Part shown: positions 7,266-14,509 of the stretch, one piece after another | Position numbering within the stretch: the stretch's first letter is position 1 | Layout: each line of letters begins with the position of its first letter | From: a virus | Strand: one strand, 5' to 3' | Virus record (IMG/VR): IMGVR_UViG_3300038435_000069 | Span: 1-21,031 of that record | Length of the DNA: 21,031 nt | Made by a program: the position numbers and the translations under genes | The notes under the pieces: generated by a model | Told to the model about the DNA's origin: nothing | The model's database searches: none | What the model saw: only the letters and a program-made list of their open reading frames with translations

Positions 7266-7793
7266 TCAGCTCGTGAAGACGGTGCTGATGATGTCGTACC
7301 AGACCTTGAGATGCAGGTCGGTATCGCCGGTGATGATCTCGCCGGAAAGCAGGTGGATCATCACCGCGGCATTGGCGACGGGCGCATAGTCGCCGGCGGT
7401 GGTGCCGGTCGATCCGGGCATCCCCACCATGCGGGTCTGCGCGGTCGTCTGGTCGAGGAAACCGGTGGTCTCGACGACACCGGAGCACTGCGCGCCCGAC
7501 GAATTGGTGTACTTCAACACCAGGTCTTCACCCGCGGCCACACCGGCATAGGCGGTGCCGGCCGGCTTGTAGAGGGCCATGCGGATCGGGATGATCGCCA
7601 GACCAGCGCCGGGTGCGGCAATCACCGAGATGGCCGTCGCGTTCAGCGCGAGGATCTGGGCCGAGGTGATCTTCTTGTAGGCGCGCAGGCCGAGGAAGCC
7701 CTTTTCGCCGTTCTCGAAGTTCTGGATCAGCTCGCCGTCGGGGCCGAGGCCCAGCTTGCGGCCGTGGAGGGAGGTGCGGATTTCACGCGCCAT
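7266..7793 (-). CDS. Unknown late protein between TerS and TerL (175 aa)
   Basis: The 175-aa protein starts MAREIRTSLHGRKLGLGPDG and from about residue 40 on is a run of beta-strand-like segments rich in Ala, Gly, Thr and Val (VVETTGFLDQTTAQTRMVGM, VMIHLLSGEIITGDTDLHLK). There is no signal peptide. AAGGAG stands 11 bases before the ATG at 7793. The composition suggests a virion beta-sandwich such as a head decoration or fibre-base protein, but it lies inside the terminase pair and not with the capsid gene. I recognise no family. Confidence 0.75.
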   Translation of the reverse strand: MAREIRTSLHGRKLGLGPDGELIQNFENGEKGFLGLRAYKKITSAQILALNATAISVIAAPGAGLAIIPIRMALYKPAGTAYAGVAAGEDLVLKYTNSSGAQCSGVVETTGFLDQTTAQTRMVGMPGSTGTTAGDYAPVANAAVMIHLLSGEIITGDTDLHLKVWYDIISTVFTS

Positions 7794-7863
7794 GATCGGT
7801 AACTCCTTCGCTTAGTGCTTGATGCTTGGTGGAGGTGCGCTGTCAGGCCCGCAGCGCGCGGGA

Positions 7864-8439
7864 TTACTGGACGGTCGGCGCCGCTTGCATGCCCCGCATG
7901 AGAGCGAAGGCGATTCGCCGCGCCTTCTCCTGGTCGGACATGTCGGCGATCGCGATGGGTCCACCATCGGCCCCGGTATGCTCATGCTTCTCGACGTAGA
8001 AGCCCATAATCTTGGCGATATCGACGAGGGCGCCGCGCTTGTCCCAGGTCTTAATCTTGGCGACTTGCTCCACGGCTGCCTCGGCATGGCCCTCGGTCTT
8101 CAGCGTGCGCACCTCGAACGCGGCGAGGCATGCTGCAGCGTCGGCGTCGAGCAGATGGATGGGGATCAGATTGCCCGCTGCGTCGAACAGCTTGCGCGGA
8201 TCGGAGAAGCCGATCTTCGCAAGCTCGTCGAGCACGCGAGCCTTGGTGATCACCGCCTTCTCGGCAGCTTTGCCGAGCAGCTCCTCAACCCGCGCCACTA
8301 TTTCGGGTCGGGCAGCGCAGCGGCAGCAGTTGCTGTTATTCGGCTTGAACCCTGCCACGGCATAGGCCGCGTTTTTGTCGAGCCCCTTCGCCAACTCCTG
8401 CGCGAACCGTTCATATCGGGCGTTCGCGAGGACGGGCAT
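7864..8439 (-). CDS. terS: Terminase small subunit
   Basis: The 191-aa protein recognises phage DNA for packaging and loads it on TerL. The N-terminal part (NARYERFAQELAKGLDKNAAYAVAGFKP) is the helix-turn-helix DNA-binding domain typical of small terminases, with the expected conserved pattern of a Phe-Ala-Gln-start helix and an AY-x-x-AG-[FY]-x-P turn. A helical oligomerisation region follows (ARVEELLGKAAEKAVITKARVLDELAKIG). The C-terminal part (YVEKHEHTGADGG, then a helix) is probably the TerL contact. Two Cys pairs around NCCRCAARPE are unusual. The start overlaps the upstream stop by one base (TGATG). Confidence 0.88.
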   Translation of the reverse strand: MPVLANARYERFAQELAKGLDKNAAYAVAGFKPNNSNCCRCAARPEIVARVEELLGKAAEKAVITKARVLDELAKIGFSDPRKLFDAAGNLIPIHLLDADAAACLAAFEVRTLKTEGHAEAAVEQVAKIKTWDKRGALVDIAKIMGFYVEKHEHTGADGGPIAIADMSDQEKARRIAFALMRGMQAAPTVQ

Positions 8440-8714
8440 CAGAACGATCGGATCTTATGCCCGGCCTGGACGTCGAAGTCGTGCCAGACGCCGGCCGGGA
8501 GCGGAAACTTGTTGCCCGTCGCCGGGGTGGCGCGGATGTCGATGTTGGTCGCGACCGTGCTGTAGACCGAGATCAGCGTTGTCTTACCCGCGAAGGCTGC
8601 CGACGCCGCGCCAGCAGCATCGAGCACCTGGACCGCGACAGGCGGCATCTTGCGACAAGGCGCGTTCGACTGCCGCGGTGCCTCAAGCTCGAGGACCGTG
8701 ATTTCGCTGGCCAT
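8439..8714 (-). CDS. First gene of the late operon, small beta-rich protein (91 aa)
   Basis: The 91-aa protein starts MASEITVLELEAPRQSNAPC, has the strands TTLISVYSTVATNIDIRAT and the end FPLPAGVWHDFDVQAGHKIRSF. The strand pattern and the final Pro-Leu-Pro-Ala-Gly turn are like small phage proteins annotated as virion-associated beta-sandwich proteins. AGGAGA stands about 5 bases before the ATG at 8714, so this start is preferred to in-frame codons further up. It is the first gene after the terminator at 8903-8944. The function is unknown. Confidence 0.72.
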   Translation of the reverse strand: MASEITVLELEAPRQSNAPCRKMPPVAVQVLDAAGAASAAFAGKTTLISVYSTVATNIDIRATPATGNKFPLPAGVWHDFDVQAGHKIRSF

Positions 8715-8902
8715 GGCATTCTCCTGGAAATGTTCAGGCGTTCGATCGCTTAACCGCTTCCAATGAACCGCACCGACAACGTCCAGGTCGGTGCGCAACG
8801 GACGGGCGCGGTGTTACCCTAATCGGGAGCGAACGCAGGGCTAGGACCGCCGCCTGAGGTCGGTCCCGGGTCTGCCCGTCGTTGGTCTCGGTGAAGCTGA
8901 AA
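8715..8902 (-). promoter_or_regulatory. Leader of the late operon with two hairpins
   Basis: This 188-base gene-free stretch separates early and late operons. It holds a perfect 9-bp inverted repeat, CGCACCGAC at 8769-8777 with GTCGGTGCG at 8787-8795, and a second one, GGACCG at 8844-8849 with CGGTCC at 8861-8866. I see no convincing -35/-10 pair. Late transcription may need a phage factor or read-through of the terminator by an antiterminated polymerase, as in lambdoid phages. The hairpins could be such a site or operators. Confidence 0.4.
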
Positions 8903-8944
8903 CGAAAAGAGCGGGCGGTGCATATCTCGCACCACGCCCACTCT
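8903..8944 (-). terminator. Rho-independent terminator at the end of the early operon
   Basis: On the minus strand, the 16-base arm 8929-8944 pairs with the 14-base arm 8908-8921 (10 bp with one wobble, a 2-base bulge, then 4 bp). The loop has 7 bases, and TTTT followed by CGTTTC comes directly after. It begins 47 bases after the stop codon of the 212-aa gene. It ends early transcription and makes a natural control point for the late genes. Confidence 0.85.
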
Positions 8945-8990
8945 CGATTTACCGAAAATCTCACAAACGCGGGAATCGCGCAAGGGGAGG

Positions 8991-9629
8991 CTACACGATG
9001 GCCGCCAACCCGACGCACGCCCACCGCATCATCGCCCAGTCCGAGGTGTCGACGAGGCTATCGTCACGGCGCGCGATGATCAGCCGATCGAGCCAGGTAG
9101 GACCGCCGTTGAGATGCTCGCCGAGGCAGAGGTCGCGGACAGCGCGCGTCACATCGCGCCCGCAAAGCTCAATCGCTGCCATCCGTTTGTTGAGGGCATC
9201 CTCGAGCGGATCCGGCGTGTCCCAGTCCATCTCGGCGCGCAACGATGCGACCGAGCCGCGACTGACCCGCTCGCCGAACAGGCCACCGCCGGGATTGAGC
9301 GCCGCATAGTGCCGCCAGTAGAGGCCGCCGAAGACGCGGCCAGCATCGCGCATGGCTTCCGGCGTGGCTGTCTCGGCGATGAGCAGACCAGCAACCCATG
9401 CTCGACCGACCGCATCGATGCCCTGCTGGGTGTCGTTCGCGATCGCCGCTGCGGCTTCGTCGACACGGCCGACGGACCAGAGTCGCGCGATCTCATCGTC
9501 GACCCTGCCCATCCGCTTGGCGCGCTGAAGCTGCAGCTCGGGCGTGCCGCGATCGATGCGAGGCGTGCGGACGAGATCACCGCTGGCATAGCGCGTGCCC
9601 GATTTCCGCTTCCGACCAGGTCTAGCCAT
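8991..9629 (-). CDS. Last early gene, conserved phage protein of unknown role (212 aa)
   Basis: The 212-aa protein has a very basic N-terminus (MARPGRKRKSGTRYASGDLV), then RIDRGTPELQLQRAKRM. A helical middle includes GRVFGGLYWRHYAALNP, and a C-terminal helical part follows. The layout recalls an unassigned protein seen in alphaproteobacterial prophages close to terS. GGGAGG lies about 9 bases before the ATG at 9629; longer forms would overlap the neighbour. Its place, last in the early operon and just before the terminator and late leader, is that of the late regulator Q in lambda. A role as late activator or antiterminator is therefore possible but rests on position and the basic N-terminus alone. 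Confidence 0.75.
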   Translation of the reverse strand: MARPGRKRKSGTRYASGDLVRTPRIDRGTPELQLQRAKRMGRVDDEIARLWSVGRVDEAAAAIANDTQQGIDAVGRAWVAGLLIAETATPEAMRDAGRVFGGLYWRHYAALNPGGGLFGERVSRGSVASLRAEMDWDTPDPLEDALNKRMAAIELCGRDVTRAVRDLCLGEHLNGGPTWLDRLIIARRDDSLVDTSDWAMMRWACVGLAAIV

Positions 9630-9963
9630 TGGGCAAACCTCCCCGCCGAGCCATAATTTCGGCGAGACGACCGGAGGACCATGCAAGATCGATCTCGCGC
9701 CGCGCCGCATACGGCGCGCCGTCTTTCCCATAATTGTCCACCATAACGCCGAACCGGGCTCCGAGCCCGTCGATGTTGACGTCGCACATCAGGACTTCAT
9801 CGCCGCGGTGCACGGCGATTACGCCTGCGACCGAAACATTCAACACGATGGCGCGATTCCCCGCCAGTTTGCAGATCAGCCAGTTTCGCAGGCGAATCTT
9901 GAGCGGTAGCCGGTCGCTGATCCGGCGGGGGTCTTCGCCGAAATGAAATGGCTCGTAGATCAT
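9622..9963 (-). CDS. Unknown early protein (113 aa)
   Basis: The 113-aa protein starts MIYEPFHFGEDPRRISDRLP, followed by a basic amphipathic segment (LKIRLRNWLICKLAGNRAIVLNVSV) and a charged C-terminus. GGAGGAAGG lies just before the ATG at 9963 and clearly sets this start; the open frame extends further upstream only over the neighbouring gene. It overlaps the upstream stop by 4 bases (ATGA) and the following gene by 8 bases. I do not recognise a family. The middle hydrophobic stretch is too short and too charged for a confident membrane call. Confidence 0.7.
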   Translation of the reverse strand: MIYEPFHFGEDPRRISDRLPLKIRLRNWLICKLAGNRAIVLNVSVAGVIAVHRGDEVLMCDVNIDGLGARFGVMVDNYGKDGAPYAARREIDLAWSSGRLAEIMARRGGLPNG

Positions 9964-10160
9964 TCCACCTTCCTCCGTCCATGTAGCTTCTCGGCCAGAA
10001 TCTCGGCCTGCTTCCAGTCCCACGGCCCGAGCCAGTCCCGGTTGATCAGGACGATGCCGTGATCGTGCCAAGCCTGCCGCGCAGCTTCGCGGGCCTTCGC
10101 CGGATCAGGGTCGCGCATAGCGCCGGCATGCTTGGCGAGGGGTGAACGGAGCGAGCTCAT
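9960..10160 (-). CDS. Small unknown early protein (66 aa)
   Basis: The 66-aa protein, MSSLRSPLAKHAGAMRDPDP followed by a helical part (AKAREAARQAWHDHGIVLIN) and WLGPWDWKQAEILAEKLHGRRK, is basic and probably all-helical. ATGA overlaps on both sides place it firmly in the operon. The tail resembles short phage proteins with a Trp-rich turn and a Lys/Arg end, but I can assign no function. Confidence 0.65.
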   Translation of the reverse strand: MSSLRSPLAKHAGAMRDPDPAKAREAARQAWHDHGIVLINRDWLGPWDWKQAEILAEKLHGRRKVE

Positions 10161-10471
10161 CGGTCTGCTCCGGAGCGTTCATTTCCGTTCGACGTCGCTT
10201 TCGCCTTCCGCTGAGCGAAAGACCTCAACCGGTGCGGCTCGCAATTTCGGACCTGCGGGAACGAGTTGGACGGGCTGCAACAGGTGAATGTTTCGCCACA
10301 TGCTCGGCACAGTGCTCGCCATTCGAGCAGGGTCGTCTCTGCTCCGTCCTGGCGAATGTGCGGTCGATGGCCGGTCAGGTCATAGCGCTGCCCGTTGATG
10401 ACGAGCGCCAGACCAACCGCCGGAATCGCGGCGAAGGCATAGGCCGAAGCGGGGAGACCTTTCCGAGCCAT
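10157..10471 (-). CDS. Zinc-ribbon-like small protein (104 aa)
   Basis: The 104-aa protein has an N-terminal Ala-rich part, a short beta segment (LALVINGQRYDLTGHRPH), and then a Cys cluster LCRACGETFTCCSP followed further on by VRNCEPHR. A CxxC with two or three later Cys and His residues suggests a zinc ribbon. A GTG codon at 10474 directly precedes the ATG at 10471. The ATG form overlaps the upstream TGA by one base (TGATG), like many junctions here, so it is chosen. It follows the RepA-like helicase gene, so a replication-linked role is possible. Confidence 0.65.
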   Translation of the reverse strand: MARKGLPASAYAFAAIPAVGLALVINGQRYDLTGHRPHIRQDGAETTLLEWRALCRACGETFTCCSPSNSFPQVRNCEPHRLRSFAQRKAKATSNGNERSGADR

Positions 10472-11916
10472 CACCGATCATTCCAATCGAGAGGAACATA
10501 ATCATCATCGGACGCCGGACCGGACAAATCGCCGGTGGGACTGGGCCGGACATCATCCCGGACATCTCCCGGGGCCCACGTAGTGGGGGCCCCGGAATGT
10601 CCGGATGTCCGGTCCCTGAATAATTCCGTGTCCGAGTAATGTCCGGCATGTGTCCGGCTTTCCCATGTCCTCCATGCGTAATCTTTCCAAACCTTAACAA
10701 TTCCAAGGCTTTGAAGCTTTTCGAGGTTGCGGCGAAAGGCTTTGGAAAGTGTGTCCGGCTTAGTGTCCGGCGCATGTCCGGAGGCCGACGCGCACTTTTC
10801 GCGCCAATCGTCGATCCGGACCACTTTTCCGACCTTCAAACGGTTGATTTCGTCGTCGGGAATATCCGGCGGAGGTATCATTCCAACGCGCTCTGTGGTG
10901 TTGTCGAGATGATGAAGAGCGAGCTTGGCACCATCAGGCAGGCGCATCGCCTTTGCGGCCGGCGTGTCGCTGGCGGGCGCGTAGGCCACGTCAGATTGCT
11001 CGACGACGCACGACGTAACAGGCTCACCGTCTTCATCCTCGCCCAGGCCAACGACCTTGAGACGGAAAAGCATTTCTAGACCATCTTCACCGTCCTTCTG
11101 CTTGGTCACGCGGACCTTCTTGATCTCCCCGGATTCGACGAGGAGGACCGTCTCGGCACCGCCCTTGAGGCTGCTATGTCCGCGCGGCTCTTCGCTCTCG
11201 GCATCCTTCGGCCGGTGATGCACGGGCATGGTCAGGCACTCGAACTGATTAGCGATGCGCTGGCAGTTCGAGATGTAGGTGACCATGTCGTCGGTGTTCT
11301 CCTTGCCGGCGCCGAAGGTCTTCGAGAGCGTGTCGATGATGATCAGCGCAGCCGACTGCTCGAAGTGCTTTTCGGCCTCGCGGATCGCATCGATGACGCG
11401 GTCGGTGTCCGCATCGGGTGCCTGCAGATCGACACCGACCGGGATGAGCGCGACAGGCGCCTTCTTGACATTATGGTGCCGGCGGAAGGCGGAGATGCGG
11501 TTGCGCAGCCCTGACACGCCCTCAGCGGCGATGATGACGACCAGGCCCTGCTTGACCTTATGCCCGTGCCAGTCCCAGCCCAGCGCGACGTGCATGCCCC
11601 AGTCAAAGGCGAGGAAGGTCTTGCCGCTGCCAGGATGGCCATAGAGGACGGCGATGCCGGTTGTGGGGAGGAGCCTCTTCACCAGCCAGAGGCCGGTGAG
11701 CTGCTCCTGGATGTCCTCGAAATATTGGAGGGGAAGAGGTGGCTTGGGCGCCGCATCGGACATGCCCGGCGTCCCCGGCGCGCCATAAATCGCTTCGATC
11801 CCCTCATCGAGATGACTGGGCACCTCGTCGCGGATCGGCACGACGTTGGTCGCCACCGGGATATCAGCGAAGGGATCAATGTTGGGGTCAAACTCAGGAG
11901 GCTCGTTCACGCGCAA
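10471..11916 (-). CDS. RepA-like hexameric replicative helicase (AAA_25 ATPase)
   Basis: The 481-aa protein is a RecA-fold ATPase of the RepA/AAA_25 type that unwinds DNA at phage or plasmid origins. Walker A is GHPGSGKT (93-100), Walker B is LIIIDTLS (191-198), and the later block MPVHHRPKDAE...RGHSSLKGGAE (230-255) is the characteristic sensor and arginine region. Residues 1-60 are acidic and Pro-rich. Residues about 370-420 look like a winged-helix DNA-binding domain. The last 60 residues are a Gly/Pro/Asp-rich tail whose DNA holds the TGTCCGG repeats. The start is uncertain: TTG at 11916 right after the upstream TAG, with GAGGGGG 5 bases before, or GTG at 11910. Confidence 0.85.
   Translation of the reverse strand: MRVNEPPEFDPNIDPFADIPVATNVVPIRDEVPSHLDEGIEAIYGAPGTPGMSDAAPKPPLPLQYFEDIQEQLTGLWLVKRLLPTTGIAVLYGHPGSGKTFLAFDWGMHVALGWDWHGHKVKQGLVVIIAAEGVSGLRNRISAFRRHHNVKKAPVALIPVGVDLQAPDADTDRVIDAIREAEKHFEQSAALIIIDTLSKTFGAGKENTDDMVTYISNCQRIANQFECLTMPVHHRPKDAESEEPRGHSSLKGGAETVLLVESGEIKKVRVTKQKDGEDGLEMLFRLKVVGLGEDEDGEPVTSCVVEQSDVAYAPASDTPAAKAMRLPDGAKLALHHLDNTTERVGMIPPPDIPDDEINRLKVGKVVRIDDWREKCASASGHAPDTKPDTLSKAFRRNLEKLQSLGIVKVWKDYAWRTWESRTHAGHYSDTELFRDRTSGHSGAPTTWAPGDVRDDVRPSPTGDLSGPASDDDYVPLDWNDR
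10515..10821. other. Candidate phage replication origin with TGTCCGG iterons
   Basis: Twelve copies of GTCCGG or its complement CCGGAC lie in about 307 bases; ten of them extend to TGTCCGG/CCGGACA. They form a left cluster (10515-10657) and a right one (10753-10821). Between them is an AT-richer segment (about 10680-10750) framed by a perfect 9-base inverted repeat, CTTTCCAAA (10683-10691) and TTTGGAAAG (10741-10749). The repeats fall in all three codon phases of the helicase gene, so protein coding cannot explain them. Iterons inside the gene for a replication protein are known from lambda O. Confidence 0.65.
10569..10595. repeat. Strong GC hairpin inside the iteron cluster
   Basis: CCGGGGCCCAC at 10569-10579 pairs with GTGGGGGCCCCGG at 10583-10595 except for two bulged G. 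The loop has three bases. It sits between inverse and direct TGTCCGG copies. It could help single-strand formation or serve as a primase or protein site at the suggested origin; it is within coding sequence. Confidence 0.6.
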
Positions 11917-12753
11917 CTATACCCCCTCGACGACAGGAAGACGGGCCGAACGCAGCACCGCGCGGGACAGGGCCGCGCGATCGGTGCCAGGCCCAGCCTT
12001 CAGCTTTGATGCACCGAGCCCAGCCCAGTTGATGGCCGCGAGATCACCGATGACGAGCGCGCCCGGCAGCTCATTGTCGGGGCTTTCCCGGACGAGGTCC
12101 GGCATGCGCTTACGCCGCTCGAGCAGGTCGCAGCGCGCGGTTGCCCATGCCGTGAAGAAGGCCCGGGGATCGGAATAGACGACCAGCTCGTCATAATAGG
12201 CCGGCAGGATGATATGCTCGTCGGCCTCGACGGTGTTGCGCCGCGGATCCCAGAGGATAACCGCCTCGATATCGATATGGTGCCAGTTCCGGACGCTCTC
12301 ATAATCGAAGGCGCGATAATATCCGACCGCTCCCCCTATGACGGTCTCGCCGCTGTCGCTGAGCATCGTCCGGAAGGGCGCGGTGGCAAAACCGCTGGCG
12401 GGATGAGCCGCAACGCCAGTCAGGCGGGCGATTGATGGTCGACCCAGCGCATAGCGAGCATCGTTCCAGCGCTTCGCGAGCGTCGGCCGGTTGAGGAGGC
12501 GCGTTAAGGCCTTCCATGCTTCCCGGGATATGCGGCCGATCTCATCCTCAAGCAGCATGAGGATGCCGTGCCCGAGCCAATCAGAGCGGCTGAACTCTAT
12601 CAGAGCGTCATGGCGATCCGAGCCGTCCAGGGCGTCGATATATTGGACAAGCGCGCGCAGCTCCTCGATCGCGTCGATTTCCTCCTGAGGCACTTGCGAT
12701 AGCGCCTCCATGCCGTCGCGGCAGAGATCGGCGAAGTCCTGTTCGGCGCCCAT
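11917..12753 (-). CDS. Unknown protein between two helicase genes (278 aa)
   Basis: The 278-aa protein is soluble. It has an acidic helical N-terminal third (MGAEQDFADLCRDGMEAL) and a middle with an aromatic beta region (GGAVGYYRAFDYESVRNWHH, then IDIEAVILWDPRR). The C-terminal third includes YSDPRAFFTAWATARCDLLE. No Walker or nuclease motif is visible. The start overlaps the upstream TGA by one base. Placed between a RecD-like helicase and a RepA-like helicase, it is a candidate replication accessory protein such as a primase, loader or single-strand binding partner, but I recognise no family. Confidence 0.8.
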   Translation of the reverse strand: MGAEQDFADLCRDGMEALSQVPQEEIDAIEELRALVQYIDALDGSDRHDALIEFSRSDWLGHGILMLLEDEIGRISREAWKALTRLLNRPTLAKRWNDARYALGRPSIARLTGVAAHPASGFATAPFRTMLSDSGETVIGGAVGYYRAFDYESVRNWHHIDIEAVILWDPRRNTVEADEHIILPAYYDELVVYSDPRAFFTAWATARCDLLERRKRMPDLVRESPDNELPGALVIGDLAAINWAGLGASKLKAGPGTDRAALSRAVLRSARLPVVEGV

Positions 12754-13880
12754 CAGACGACCACCGTGACGCGCTCGGCAGCGCGAGTGACCGCGGTGTA
12801 GAGCCAGTTGGCGCGCGAATCGCGGAACGAGCCGGATTCATCGAAGACGATCACACTATCCCATTGCGAGCCCTGGCTCTTGTGGCAGGTGATAGCCCAG
12901 CCGAAGGTGAACTCGTCGCTGTCGCGGCGCACGCGCCATTCGAGCGATGCTTCCCGGCCGTCGAAAAACTCCTCGAAGACCTCGATGCCGACAGGGTCGC
13001 GCTCCTCGTCCAACGACAGGACGTTCATGTCGATACGGCCGAACTTGTCGCCGACCTTCTGCACTTCCCACAGGCCGCCGTTGAAGAGGTGCTTCTTCCG
13101 GTTGTTGCGCAGGCATATAAGGCGATCGCCGACGACCGGGTGCGCGGGCGAGGCTGAGCCGCTCAACCCCTTCAACGCGCGGATACGCCGGTTGAAGGTC
13201 GTGCGGGTGCGATTGAGGCCGCAGAGGAGTTGATCCGAGCCCAGAACGAGCTCGCGCATCCGCTCCTGGCTGACATCGCCACGCCCGATGACCAGGCTCT
13301 CGCCATATTCACCGCGGCGGAGACGCCCGCCTTCACGGATTTCCATGCTGAGGCGGATGATCGGATTGTCCTGCGCCTGCCGATGGACCTCGGTCAGCAT
13401 GACGTCGGGCGCGGCGTTGATGAAGAAGCCCTCGTCTTTCACCGGCGGAAGCTGGGCGGGATCGCCGAGCACGAGGATCTTGACGCCGAAGCTGAGCAGA
13501 TCCTTGGCGAGATCTTCGCCGACCATCGAGACCTCATCGATGATCAGCAGCGCAGCGTCCGCAAGATCGCTGGCTTGGTTGAGGGTGAAGCGAGCCTCGC
13601 CGGTCGCTTCATCGACCTCAACGGCATAGATCAGAGAATGGATGGTCGACGCCCCATCGCAACCCTTCTTTCGAAGGACGAGCGAGGCCTTGCCGGTGAA
13701 GGTCGCATAAAGGACTAGCCCGATAGCCGATTCCGCCAATTCCTTGGCGAGAGTGGTCTTGCCAGTGCCGGCATAGCCGAACAGGCGGAAGACCTGCTTT
13801 CCGTGCGGATCGGCCAGCCACGCCTTCACTTCGGCAATGGCGCGGTCCTGCTGAGGTGACCAGCTCACAGGCGCCCCCAT
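12753..13880 (-). CDS. SF1B helicase, RecD/Dda type
   Basis: The 375-aa protein is a compact 5'-3' DNA helicase. Walker A is GYAGTGKT (35-42), motif Ia is ATFTGKAS, Walker B is LLIIDEVSM (111-119) and motif III is GDPAQLPPV (139-147). The C-terminal UvrD_C_2 region shows TCHKSQGSQWDSVIVFDES and the arginine-finger motif LYTAVTRA. The length is close to that of phage T4 Dda and about half that of RecD. It starts inside the end of the nuclease gene (16-base overlap). With the RepA-like helicase nearby, it probably serves at early steps of phage replication or in recombination. Confidence 0.92.
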   Translation of the reverse strand: MGAPVSWSPQQDRAIAEVKAWLADPHGKQVFRLFGYAGTGKTTLAKELAESAIGLVLYATFTGKASLVLRKKGCDGASTIHSLIYAVEVDEATGEARFTLNQASDLADAALLIIDEVSMVGEDLAKDLLSFGVKILVLGDPAQLPPVKDEGFFINAAPDVMLTEVHRQAQDNPIIRLSMEIREGGRLRRGEYGESLVIGRGDVSQERMRELVLGSDQLLCGLNRTRTTFNRRIRALKGLSGSASPAHPVVGDRLICLRNNRKKHLFNGGLWEVQKVGDKFGRIDMNVLSLDEERDPVGIEVFEEFFDGREASLEWRVRRDSDEFTFGWAITCHKSQGSQWDSVIVFDESGSFRDSRANWLYTAVTRAAERVTVVV

Positions 13881-14308
13881 CGATCGATGAACGGAGCTCC
13901 GGCATCGCGGAGATGGGCGATCAGCGTCTCCGGCCGGCGATAGACGCCGCAGCTATGGCCCTGCCGATAATAGAGGTTGAGCCGGTCCCGCTGACCTTTG
14001 GTCGGCGGCTTCTCGCCGTCCTTGAACTCGGCGAAGAAGATGCCGCGGGTGGTCGCGCTGGGCTTCCATGTCATCTGCAGATCGAGCGCACCGGCCCGAG
14101 CACCTTCGCGCCAGCGGCGGAGCCGCTCCCAGTCGCTGCCCTTGCCGGCGTTGGGAATAGCGAGGCAGTCGACGGCAGGCGCGATCGTCGCCATCATCGA
14201 CAGGAACGCGACCTGGCGCGCGAACTCGTCGCGCGGGTCAGCATCCTTCGCTTCGATGAACCAGGGCTCATCGTCCAGCGCTTCGGGGATGGCGAGAAAA
14301 TCCTGCAT
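13865..14308 (-). CDS. VRR-NUC domain nuclease
   Basis: The 147-aa protein carries the VRR-NUC fold of the PD-(D/E)xK superfamily. The visible active-site line is GALDLQMTWK (Asp), then IFFAEFKDGEKPPTKGQ (Glu-x-Lys and the conserved Gln), and the closing strand GHSCGVYRRPETLIAHL. Stand-alone VRR-NUC proteins in phages are thought to cut branched or replicating DNA. It lies beside a RuvC-like resolvase gene and a SF1B helicase gene, giving a recombination and replication cassette. The N-terminal 45 residues are acidic and not part of the domain. Confidence 0.85.
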   Translation of the reverse strand: MQDFLAIPEALDDEPWFIEAKDADPRDEFARQVAFLSMMATIAPAVDCLAIPNAGKGSDWERLRRWREGARAGALDLQMTWKPSATTRGIFFAEFKDGEKPPTKGQRDRLNLYYRQGHSCGVYRRPETLIAHLRDAGAPFIDRWGRL

Positions 14309-14311
14309 CGA

Positions 14312-14509
14312 TCAGCCGGCGCGACGCTGCTTTGCGATGGTCAGCTCATACTCGGCCGTCTTCCGATCGACGCGGAATCGCCGCATCAGGTCCTCGACCG
14401 TCATGGTTTCGATCGACTTGGCGGTGACGAGCATCGTCTTCATCGACGCGATAGCGTTGGCCACCGACGGCTGCTTCGAACCGAAATGGCGCTTGGGTCC
14501 GCGGTACAT
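14312..14509 (-). CDS. Small helix-turn-helix-like protein (65 aa)
   Basis: The 65-aa protein starts MYRGPKRHFGSKQPSVANAI and ends with an apparent helix-turn-helix (MTVEDLMRRFRVDRKTAEYE). The ATG at 14509 overlaps the stop of the resolvase gene by one base, which decides the start against a longer frame running into that gene. The basic N-terminus and HTH suggest nucleic-acid binding, perhaps local regulation. Confidence 0.7.
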   Translation of the reverse strand: MYRGPKRHFGSKQPSVANAIASMKTMLVTAKSIETMTVEDLMRRFRVDRKTAEYELTIAKQRRAG

